Shown here in pieces: positions 26,965-37,000 of a stretch of DNA of 64,000 bases (position 1 is its first letter; the number at the start of each line of letters is the position of its first letter). Under the pieces are notes generated by a model. That model did not search any database. It had not been told where the DNA came from and saw nothing but the letters and a program-made list of their open reading frames with translations. The DNA is taken from the NCBI GenBank assembly GCA_037074765.1, contig JBAMDO010000042.1:1-64000 (forward strand), given 5' to 3'. The position numbers were made by a program, and so were the translations under genes. The DNA comes from Mansonella perstans. Lineage: Eukaryota; Nematoda; Chromadorea; Rhabditida; Onchocercidae.

Positions 26965-27830
26965 ACAATCTCCCGAATTGAAATCCAGCAAAAAGAACGA
27001 GCTTGATAAATGCAGCGGAGAAAAAAGACCCTATTTTGAGCTCTGTATCAGTACGACTCTGCCAAGAATCAGGAGAGGTAAGATAAACAGGAGATTTTTG
27101 TATTACTGTACAAATACCAACAGTGAAATAAATACTTTTGCTTTCATTGTTTCTTTACTTATTTGGCAAAACGAGAACTGAAACATTATATAGTGTTTTG
27201 GAATTTTTCACTTACGTTAAGCCATCTAGGTGGTTTAACGACTCGCAGCGAAGATAGTGTCAGGCGGTACGTTTGACTGGGGCGGTTGACTGAGTTTGAT
27301 CTATTAAAATGCAAGTGTAACGAGACTGGTTCAGAATGAAAAGAAATCTTTTTTAGTGAAAATGTAAAAGCTCATTTAATTTCTAGCATGAATATGAAAA
27401 TCTCAAAGCATAGCCTATCTAACATTTTGGATTTCTATCGAGTTTTCTGGTAAGAGATATCAGAAAAGTTACTAGCTTGTGGCAAGCAGCCTAGTGTTTT
27501 CGATGTGGGCTCTATCACTGTGAAGCAGAATTTTTATCAAGTGTTGAGTTGTTGTCCTCTGACTATTAAGAAACGTGAGCTAGATTTAGATCATTGTGAG
27601 ATAATAGGTTTATTTTATCCTAATTGAGATATGTTTTGTGATAGTAATCCCGCTCAGTACAAAAGGGACTGGAAGTTCACACATTTCATCCATGTATTTG
27701 ACCGATCGATCAGTGGTGCGAAACTACTATTTGGAAGATTGTGATAGAGCATTGGCCTTCGATAATAGCTAATGATGCTCATTATATAATTTCTTAGCCG
27801 ATACCGTGCTAAAAACAGTGCTAAAACCGG
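26965..27830 (+). pseudogene. Decayed 3' portion of a nuclear 28S (LSU) rRNA gene
   Basis: The segment is colinear with the 3' third of eukaryotic 28S rRNA. Landmarks in order: CAGCAAAAAGAACGAGCTTG and GCAGCGGAGAAAAAAGACCC near 26987-27031 (intact forms CAGCCAAGGGAACGGGCTTG and CAGCGGGGAAAGAAGACCC); TTCATTGTTTCTTTACTTAT near 27142; GTTTGACTGGGGCGG at 27271; TATCAGAAAAGTTAC at 27458; CGATGTGGGCTCTATCACTG then TGAAGCAGAA at 27501; CGTGAGCTAGATTTAGATC near 27574; AATCCCGCTCAGTAC at 27646; AAGTTCACACATTTCATCC at 27673; GTGCGAAACTACTAT near 27717. The form is eukaryotic, not bacterial or mitochondrial. The sarcin-ricin loop reads AGTACAAAAGGGA instead of AGTACGAGAGGA, and many A/T substitutions and small deletions interrupt helices, so it is almost surely non-functional. 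Ends are approximate. The 5' part of 28S, and 18S or 5.8S, are not seen. Confidence 0.9.
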
Positions 27831-28623
27831 AAAAAAAAGTTATCTTACTGCAAATGTCAGGGCGAAAAATTGATTACTAGTCAAGATGCTATAAGCAGTA
27901 GAGCAGCTTCCGTAGAATATTAAGAGATTTATCTTTTAATGAAGTGTTTTTTTTCCTTCTTTTTTATTAATATTACAAAATAATTTGAAGCTTCTCCTCT
28001 GAAACTTTCATCATGAATCATAAATTATAAAATATTTCTTCTACGGTTATTAATTATGTAACAAAAATTCAAATGTTTATTCCATAAAAATGCTCGCTTG
28101 CTCGCTAACTGTAATAACTTCAGAGCATGTATACTGCGAAAAAAAGGAAAACAGAAGCGACTTTTACCATGTTTCAGAATGAAATTCCCATTTATGCTTA
28201 TTCAACAGCTACTCTGTGTCCGTTTAGATGGGATTTTCATGTTAATGTTAAAATATCCTCATAAATTGTGAGGATATCTGATTAGAGCGGCATATTTTCA
28301 GTTTCATTCGACAAAGAATTTTTTGGGACTTTTATTATCATTAAAAATTCGAAAATTCTCCTCTTTTCTCCACCTATCGAATCATTTTCAATCAGAAGAA
28401 AAATGTCAATAAATGGATTGTCACAAGTTAAGACGAAATAGTCAACAACTAGACTGCATAAGTTTAGACGAAATAAATTTATCAAAAACAAGAATTGTCA
28501 AGCCATGAGAAAACGAATCATACGCAGGCATGAAATAACATTTAAAATGTAATAAATAGGCACCACCTTTGCAATACAGTTAACAAAAAATTTAATGAAA
28601 ATACTTTGAAATTACGATAAAAA
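27831..28623. other. Spacer between rRNA fossil and PIGL
   Basis: AT-rich DNA with no assignable exon; the right end is probably the PIGL 3' UTR. I cannot tell whether some of it is further decayed rDNA. Confidence 0.5.
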
Positions 28624-29701
28624 TCAACAATGAGGACCTGATTTCCTTTTATGTATAGGATGTCGTGGCTGTCCATGTATCCTTTTTAACGTATTAATGA
28701 GAACATAACGACTGAACAACATATAGAGATACCGGAACCAAACTAGCTGAGAACGATGCGCAAACATAGCTCGCCAAGCTGTGAGGTATAATAGTGGTGA
28801 AGAGATGTACAGAAATGTCGAATGGAAGGAGCTGATCACAGCATCCAGAATTACCATGTACTTCCTCCAAATTGGTACAGTTTCCAAGACAAAAATCTAG
28901 AATATCGCGATATCTAATCCATCTTTTTATATTATCTGATTATTATTTGAGACGGAGATTTATCAAATAAATTATGAGGGCAGATTTAAATCATTTGGTT
29001 GAATTCAAATGACTTTTTTTCTGAATGGGACGTGGTATGTATGACTATTTTCAATTTCGAATATTTTTAAACATCTCCAAAGTTTAGGTGATTTTTCAAT
29101 TGAAGGATTTTTACTGAAGCTTTCTTTGAGTTTTGTCTACCCCAATAAATCGCCATTTATTCCGAAAATAAAAACGCGAAAACTGAATAATTACCTGCAC
29201 TCCGGCCGGAATCAAACCATTTGTGTAAAGATACTGCAATGCTCGAAAGCATCCAATATGATTAGGATGAGCACTAACACCTCCTTCATCAAAGGTGATT
29301 ACCAAATCGACATCCAGCATTTGCATATATCTCAAGATTACCTTGGCCAATTCTTCCTTGGACCAGTGAGCAAATCCATCTTGGAAATTATCATAGTCCA
29401 GAATGACCAAATTATCAAGTGATAATCCATGGGCAGTGGAAGCATTAGCCAACTCGTACTTACGTCTTACACCAAGGCCACTGATATTACCCGTAGAAAT
29501 GCAAAGCAAATAAATATTTGACCCAGAAAGTCGCAAACCATGAAGAGTCGGAGTAAAAAACATCGTTTCATCGTCAGGATGCGCAATAACCAGTAATGCC
29601 CGCCGGCATTTTGGCAAATTTCGTTGTTTTGCGCGATCAAATAATAAGGAAAGCAAAAATAAAAGTGTAACAGTGCAGAAACCAAAAATTAGAAGGATCA
29701 T
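28624..29701 (-). CDS. PIGL: N-acetylglucosaminyl-phosphatidylinositol de-N-acetylase
   Basis: Second step of GPI-anchor synthesis on the cytosolic face of the ER: removes acetyl from GlcNAc-PI to give GlcN-PI. Two minus-strand exons, 29195-29701 and 28624-28896, give 259 aa (human 252). Residues about 1-21 are a hydrophobic N-terminal membrane segment, followed by a basic stretch. The zinc-site motif AHPDDE is at residues 40-45, with MFFTPTLHGL after it. The second metal-ligand region reads VITFDEGGVSAHPNHIGCFR. Exon 2 has ETVPIWRKYMVILDAV and HRSQLVWFRYLYMLFSRYV, aligning with the conserved C-terminal block of PIG-L. It lies downstream of TMEM242 on the same strand with a gap of about 1 kb, too wide to claim an operon. 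Confidence 0.95.
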
Positions 29702-30717
29702 ATTGAAGTTAAATTTACTGATATTTAACTTTCTTCTTTGGAACTGGTTGCTGTTTCAAGAATCTGAAATGGAAAAAAAAAAACTAAATTTAAGATTTCT
29801 GTTCAATCTTACTTGAATACTTCACCATAATGATGAAGTGATAACAGTTGTCTAGCATCAAAACAAGCATAGCACATCCCAATTAGATTAGAGGACTGTC
29901 ACATGTTAGTCAGTTAAGACCAGCAGATCTTATAAAGTATTTCAGATGAAATGATTTAGCAATAATCATAAGCTCCTCAAGTCCTTCCGAGTGTGGGGAA
30001 ATCATCAAAAAAATAAATCATTCTGTAGAAGGTAATCATCATTCTATAGAAAATTCTAAATCAATTATCTACCTAACGAATTGTCGCTGGATGCAATATA
30101 GTATATTGAATTATTATGTCAGTATTTCGCTAACAGAAATGAAAGAGTATAAAAAGCTTCGCTATCACTACTGCAATTAAATAGTGTAAAAAAAGGTCAT
30201 AATGGGGACAATTTCAGAAGGAAAAGAAAGCGATATATGAATTCAAATTTGATTTTGAATCTAATAGCAAGTCTCTCCATTCGGTTTCCAGATAAGGAAT
30301 AATTCTGTTTAAAGAGAACTAGATATTTCCAGAATTTATATTCAATATCGCTGCACTTGGAAATATAATTACAAAATTCTAAATCTGCTCAGATCTATTT
30401 ATATTCCATAAATTTCATTTAACAAGATCTAAGTGTAATCATAGTACAATGATTACAAAATTCGTTTCAAAAAACAAACATCAAGTACCAAAACAGTAAC
30501 TCAAGTACGAAAAATGCTAAACAAAAGAATCGTTGCATCCTTTCTGTCTCTCTCTTTTTTGCCTTTTCCTTTCCGATTGTCTGACTGATTTCCTTTTATT
30601 TTCAACAAGAAAAATATCGCACTCCAAAATCCCTGTCCAGCAAATCTGATAGGCATACTAGAAATATGAGCTAGCATTAACAAATCACTGACAGTAATAA
30701 AGATGCCTCATGTAACA
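29702..30717. other. Intergenic region TMEM242-like to PIGL
   Basis: About 1 kb between two minus-strand genes, AT-rich. It probably holds the TMEM242-like 3' UTR and the PIGL promoter. No further exon was recognised. Confidence 0.5.
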
Positions 30718-31245
30718 TTATTCTGAAGAAGTGAATACCTCAGCAAACGTTGTAACGGCTTCCCCTCTGTCGATGCGAAAACGGTCGCCGCATAAACTGA
30801 CCATCTTCTGGTTGAACTGCTGTGGAGAATCAACTTGAAGTACTGCGGATACAGATATAATTAATAAACCAACACCGGATACCGATAAAACAGTGGCAAT
30901 ACCGAGTGCACGTACTCCAAGCGCAAATCCACTCCGAATATTTTTCAACCGTTGACCTTTGGTGTGCCGATATACGGATCGTAAAGCAGAACCAAAAAAT
31001 GATCCGAGTGCAAATGCGCTCACTAAAACAAATTTTCTGGAGCGTGGAGAAAAAAAAATGGCGATTCACCAACAAGGAAAATGATTTTCAACATAATCTT
31101 ATCTATCTGATCCAAGATTTTGCAAAGACAACAACACATACTCAGAAATCCTAATTTGTCTAAGCAATTATGATTGCTTGAACAGATATAACTATGGTCG
31201 AAAAATCGCTGAATGAAACATAGGATCGATTGCTACTTACGTCAT
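30718..31245 (-). CDS. TMEM242: TMEM242-like small membrane protein
   Basis: TMEM242 is an inner mitochondrial membrane protein that assists assembly of the ATP synthase c-ring. The main exon (30718-31036) has two hydrophobic segments: FVLVSAFALGSFFGSALRSV and RALGIATVLSVSGVGLLIIS. The block ALGVRALG, followed by a helix and VDSPQQFNQKMVSL, matches the TMEM242 core (ALRALG ... MNDFRSKMQSI). A 5-nt first coding exon (31241-31245) is proposed: ATG AC, donor GTAAGT, joining CTCCAG|AAAATTTG. This restores frame, giving 107 aa, shorter than human TMEM242 (141). A longer alternative frame runs through 31241-31348 up to the same donor but does not join in phase. The family call is moderate; the N-terminus is weak. 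Confidence 0.65.
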
Positions 31246-33097
31246 GAAGAAAAAATTTTTCAGAAGTGGAAGGATTTCCCATTCCTATTTCTTTTTTCTT
31301 CTGCAGTTCTTTATTTATTAATGACTGACTTGCAAAGAGAGTAATCAACTAGCTATAAAGCAACTGACTAAAACACTTCAAAAGATTGAAGATAAAATAA
31401 AAAAAAAAAAACCATTTCCAAGGCACTGACTGTGCGAAAATCAATGACTGAGAACCGGTTCGTCATTAGCCTCGCAATCATTTTGCTATAGGCTGGTTTA
31501 TGAGGAAGAACGACTGACAAGAGTCCTACAACAAACTGATGGACATCTATTTTATGAGCTATATCAACACTTTAATCACTCAAACTTCTATCTGGTAGAA
31601 TTAACCCGAGTAGATATAACATTATCTGACTAAATGGTATGATAAAATCATTAAAGATGAAGAACTCAAAATTTTGAGGTAAAAAGAAAATTTATCAATA
31701 TTCAGAGATCCATCATCTTGTTCCCACTTGTTAAAAAGAACTGTGCTTCGTAGAACTTGCTTTATGGAGATCTAAATCAAATAAAAGCAGCTCAATTATT
31801 ACATATTACAAGTTTAACTACTGGTTGCTTGTAATTTGGTGGACAGAAATGCTGTATGCAATATTTTATGCTATACGGGTAACAACTAATGAAAAAGTCA
31901 TAAGAAGTGTATGGCAGAGCTAGAATCTATGATACTTGGAGGATTCCTTATGTACATAAGAGAGCAACGAAATTATTTCAAAGAATCATTTCAAAAACTG
32001 CATTTTATATTATCGAAAAAAGCTGCGAAACTTTCTGAGTAAAAAAAAAAACGTTCCAGAAATGAAATAAATATAAGGTCGAAACACGTATGAAAATTCC
32101 CTGAGCTCGATTGCAGTTGTAATTTTTCATGACTGGACTAAACTCCTTCTGAAATCAGCTTAAATTTTGCACTAAAGTTGAGAAAGTTGTAAGCCTTGTT
32201 TCGTCTTCCTAAATACTTACTGTACGTATCACATATGACTGTTTGGAAGTACATTAGTGATAACATTGCTGATACCAACTAATTTTACGTGTCGCTCAAG
32301 ATCCGCTTGCAAAAAATATTTGCATCCAAATAATATTTCTTTGGTATAGCATTGATGAAACTTGTATAGAGCGATTTCATATATTTGTATTTATTGACAA
32401 CATCTTCATGGTGACTGATTTACGGGAACCTTTTACTAAAAGAAATAACTGCAAGTCTTGGAAGCGTTTTTTGAATTTAGTGGAGGAAAAAAGTTCATAA
32501 AAAATATTATTGTCTTAAATCTTGTATAGAACACTTATGATCCTTTAGTCTTTCGAGATATATGGCAGTGAACAAGCTAGGAACGATGTTTCTGAAAAAA
32601 GAAATAAAAAATGAGATTTTAAATGATGAAATTAGACGGAGCCAAAGAGAACAACATTTTTATGTGCTAGTAACGACAAAAAACAATTTCGCAGAAAAAC
32701 TCAAAATAAAGTCTAGAACGAGCCAGAAAATACAACAGAAATAAAATGTCTCGTAGCGTTATATGCTAAGACTTAAAGACAACAAAAAAAAAAAAAACCA
32801 CATTATACCCAAAAAAAGCATCATCCTTGTGCAACGCTCTTAATAACATAAAAATAGTGGAAAGGCTATATAATCATTTAAAAAAGGAGTGTTGGGATGA
32901 AATGAAGAGAATAATAACTGAAGATTTAGAGTGGAAATAAATGGAAAGATTTTTTTTATGAAATAAAATCTTCATTACAAAAAAATACTGCCACACAACA
33001 GTAGATCACCAATCCGCTGCAACAGCCTATCCGATAGTGAAATTGAAAAAGAACTGATCACAAAGTTTCCCAATAGATACCTCATTTATCAATAAAA
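31246..33097. other. Gene-poor AT-rich interval
   Basis: About 1.85 kb with no recognisable exon on either strand. Short Lys/Asn-rich open frames (for example 32562-32744 plus) look like composition effects. Confidence 0.5.
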
Positions 33098-33347
33098 TTA
33101 ATGGAACAACTTACAAAGTTTAATTTTCGCCGATGTTAGGGTAAAATTTGCGAAGTATGTTTCAAAACTCTTCAGAGGTTTGCTTTTCGAAACACCACTA
33201 CCAACATTTACTTCCGTGACTGCATTCTCCATACAAGATGATGTCTTTCGAACAAATTTAAGACGGCAGTCACTTCTCAATCTGCAAATTTCAATAAAAA
33301 AAGATTCCATTGTCACCATATCGTCAGGTTGCAATTCGTGCAAATTT
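33098..33347 (-). CDS. Unrecognised exon(s), possibly the 3' end of a small gene
   Basis: An open frame with gene-like, non-AT-driven composition, preceded by an acceptor (CTTTAAG ending at 33348) and ending in a stop at 33098. It begins NLHELQPDDMVTMESFFIEI and continues CRLRSDCRLKFVRKTSSCME. I do not recognise the family. The first Met in the exon is at 33319. An internal TTTGCAG (acceptor-like) also lies in the frame. A candidate upstream coding start on the same strand, MAASLLDIAISFRYDGIL followed by a GTAGAA donor near 33555-33615, does not join in phase with this exon, so I leave the gene model open. It could be a real small protein or a chance frame. Confidence 0.35.
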
Positions 33348-33434
33348 CTTAAAGAGAAGCAATGATAGTGCAACACAATGCAAATAACAAATGAATGGTT
33401 GACAGTTTTGAATGAATGCGAAAATGAATGTACG

Positions 33435-33563
33435 ACAAAATTAACCAATTCTAAACTGCTGAAATACAACAAAATTAACCAATTCTAAACTGCTGAAATA
33501 CAACAAAATTAACCAATTCTAAACTGTTGAAATACAATTAACCAATTCTAAACTGTTGAAATG
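33435..33563. repeat. 34-bp minisatellite, about 3.8 copies
   Basis: Three full 34-bp units start at 33435, 33469 and 33503, each ACAAAATTAACCAATTCTAA plus ACTG(C/T)TGAAATACA. A fourth, shorter copy carries a small deletion. Read on the minus strand each unit contains GTATTTCAGCAG or GTATTTCAACAG, close to a splice acceptor. Confidence 0.9.
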
Positions 33564-34017
33564 CTTCTACGAGGATGCCGTCGTATCTGAAGGATATCGC
33601 TATATCTAACAAAGATGCCGCCATATGTGACACGAAATACTATCTTTCGCATTTCTCATCCACAACATGTGACATAATTCGATACACTGGGCCACCAGTT
33701 TATCTCAGGGGAAAATTTCCAAAGGCTGTGGGTAGCGTACGACAAGAAGTTTTAGCCATTACATAACCCGAGCGTACGTAGTTCGAATTGGCGGTTAACT
33801 AGTTTTCTGAATGGGTGAACTGGAATTGTCGTTTCACGTGATGCGTGATTTGCGAGAAATTTGGGATGAGTTGTTACGTATAGAAGATGGTTACTTCAAG
33901 TTATGACAGATATCATCTGCTTGTTTTTCTTACTGCTATATTTAAATGCATAAATTGAAGGAGGAGGAGAGTGATTAGGAGCTGATATAGAAGATATTAT
34001 TTGATTAGGAGGTGAAG
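33564..34017. promoter_or_regulatory. Upstream region of TOPBP1
   Basis: About 450 bp before the TOPBP1 ATG. It contains ATTGGCGG (33787-33794), similar to half of an E2F site, and CACGTG (33835-33840), an E-box. Both are short and could be chance. An open frame on the plus strand (33575-33766) has no known relative. Confidence 0.3.
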
Positions 34018-37000
34018 ATGTCTCGAGAGACAACATGGAAAACGAATCATTCATCGAGTGAGAATATCGAAATGGTAAGAAAGTACAAATTGTGGATGTT
34101 GAAAGCTGAAGTTAATGAAGCAATTGCTGGTTGTATATGTTCCGATGAATTCCTTTATCAGGAAAATCTTTTCCAGGTTTATTTTGATTTTTTTACTTTC
34201 ATTATTTTATCCCTTACCTCTCCTGATAATCTCAATGCCTTGAAGAGTAACTTTAGGTCATATTTTATTAACATTCGATGTAAACAATAAGTTATCGAAA
34301 GCATAAGTGAGAGAAGAGTTGAATTACAATTGTCATAGAGGAAAATAATAATTTTATTTGAAGGTTTTTGTTGGTAATTGTTAATCTTAATTGGATTTTT
34401 CTATTTATAGAGGAAATTGTGTAAACCGAGCAAATAGTAAGTTGAAAATTATCAAAACACCTAATACTTGTAGTTAAGGATCATCTCCTCCCTCTCAATG
34501 AATTAATTAATATGATCTCCTCTCTCCTCTGTCCTCCTATATATAAAAAATTGTCAATGTCAAATGGAAAAAAAAAAGGGCAAATTATGCATTGTTATAA
34601 TTCATTTACTGGCACAGTTATATATTGCCCTAGTTCACACAATGGCAAACTACAGAAATAACTGATGGAACCATTTGAAAGAGGATCGATGAAATTTTCC
34701 CTTCGTTTCTAGGCGCTTTTAATTCTTTTTATATCTTTATGCAATGCTTTATAATCATTATTTAATACTTTGAAGATGCTAAAGGAAAAATCATTGAATC
34801 CAAAATGGATCACTAGCAAAGATTGTCTGGAGCGAAAGTTTGAATGTGACGATTTCTATGTGCTACCTACATTCAGGGGCAAAGTGTTCAAGCGTTTGGT
34901 TTCTTTAAAATGCAGGTATTTCTTCAGGAATTAGTTAAATTTGTTAAAATAATTTTCAAATTTTTGCATTAATTAAAATCTTGAGTTCTGTGAACCGTTG
35001 GAAATCGATGAAAAAAATTCATGCATTTGTTTCTTCATAAAGATCACATCCAACTAAACAGGGTATACGGAGCGCTAGCACTCATAACATGTCTGAAACG
35101 GAAAGAACGTCTTCCAAAGCGACACTCTCCTGTCTGGTCCACAACTCTGCAAGACTCCATTGTATGCTTCAGTGGAATCGAAATGAAAACACGGGTTTAG
35201 TTTTCGTTTCTGTTTCTTTGCCATATTTTATATTCTTTTTTGCTCATTAATTCACATGGTTATCAGTTCAAAAAAAAGGATTGAATAATTGCTAAGTGAA
35301 GCTCAAATAAAATGTTAGTAATATTAGTAAAATGCTTCATGTTTTCTAGCTTAATTTGTTATGTTTCAGAAACAACAAATTTTGCTTGTGAAGATGATGG
35401 GTGGAACAATTTCTAAAGCTTTTACGAAAAAAGTCACCCATTTAGTTGCTGATTCTCAGGATACAAAATCTAGAAAATTTGTCGTTAGTTAATCATATTT
35501 CTCAAAAGTTTTGACATTTTCATGTCAGAATCTGAAAAAGATTTAACAAGTGTCTCTATCGCTCAGCTTCTTTCCTGGAAGAGTTGGTTTGGCTGCAAGT
35601 CCAATTAAGGGGGAACCATATGCATTGCTTTAATAATCTGAAGCTGGAGGTTTCGAATATATTAATTAAAACTTCTTCCAGACTGCTGTAGATTATGGAG
35701 TTCCAGTGCTGTCATCCAGCTGGATATTTGCTGCATGGAAAAGTGCAAAAGCGTTTAGTGAATGGAAATACACTGATGAACAGTTTATCAGCCAGTACAA
35801 ACTCCAAATTTTTGCTAAATGTGTAAGTTCATTGTTTTTTCAACCATCACTGAACGGAACTGGAGTTTAAATGCTGTGTTGTTATTAATATTAGTTAAAT
35901 TCCAACATAAGGTAAAATATACTCGCAGCGTAAAACTAAGATCAACACTGGTGTAGTACAGATACTTGAGGAACTTTGTATCCAAATAGCACGAAAGAAT
36001 TGTCATTTCGGTGTAATTAATTTCAGGTGATAACCTGCTCAGGCATAGCTTCTCAAGACCGTTCAACACTATCACATCTTATTGAAGCAAATGGTGGTGA
36101 GTATACGGGAAATATGAAAAAAAATTATTGCACTCATTTGGTGACTGATTTGAATTCGGGTGAGAAATATAAGATTGCTCGAAAATGGGGCTGGAATCAA
36201 ATCAGGATCGTTCGTCTGCGATGGGTTACAAAAAGTGTGGAGAAGGTATATCGTGGAAAAATTGAAAAAATCCAAATTTTCTTTTTTTAAATGTTTTATT
36301 GAAATTTGTGAAGGTTGTTACCAGATTAACAGTCACTAATGCCATTATTTTTAATCGTGAATTTAGGGATATCGTCTTCCTGAAAGGCTTTATGAAACCA
36401 GGGTCAATTCTGCAATTGAATGTAGCACTCCACGAGCTTCGCAGCTTACGTCTTCTCAACCACTTATAAATCTAGAAATTAGTGCCATTGATCGCTTAAC
36501 TGGTCAGCAACAGATGATGGATATTTTTTCTTCTTTTTTTGCTTAGTTTTTCAAATTTTTAGACTTTTTTTAGTGAGAAACAATGGCATTGTTACTAATT
36601 AACTTAATAATACGTGAAAAAAAAAATGAAATTTTTCGAGGTTGGTTTTTATTTTATCTTTATTACTGCAATATAGAAACTTTCTATATTTAAAGTTGTG
36701 ATTACTAATCTTTTACAAGAAGCAGTTCTTAAAAATAATTTGAATGTTATAATAGCCTTACTCATTTAGTGGAATGAAAGAAAAAAACTTCATATTTCAC
36801 TGAATTGATTATAGATGCATCGAAAAGTAATGGACTGTTGTCAAAAGATATTCCACAAAAAAGTAGAAGTATTGAGCCAGAAATGAATAAACTAACCGTC
36901 ACTGGAAGGTTCTTTTCGTTTTTTGCATTTTCCATAGAACGCAGTTTTCTCTAAAGAAATGAAGCTGTTCAATGAAAGTAAATATTCGCAGAAATTCAAA

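Noticed and set aside
26978..27181. A 67-codon open frame on the plus strand
   Set aside because: Lies within the 28S-derived segment; it is translated rRNA sequence.
26965..27830. Bacterial (Wolbachia-like endosymbiont) 23S insertion
   Set aside because: The landmark sequences have the eukaryotic 28S form, including the segments before and after the sarcin-ricin loop, and not the bacterial 23S form.
32562..32744. Lys-rich open frame in the 31-33 kb gap
   Set aside because: Low complexity, no splice context and no known relative.
33575..33766. Plus-strand frame MPSYLKDIAISNKDAAI and onward
   Set aside because: No family and no splice link to TOPBP1; it may be antisense to a minus-strand exon.
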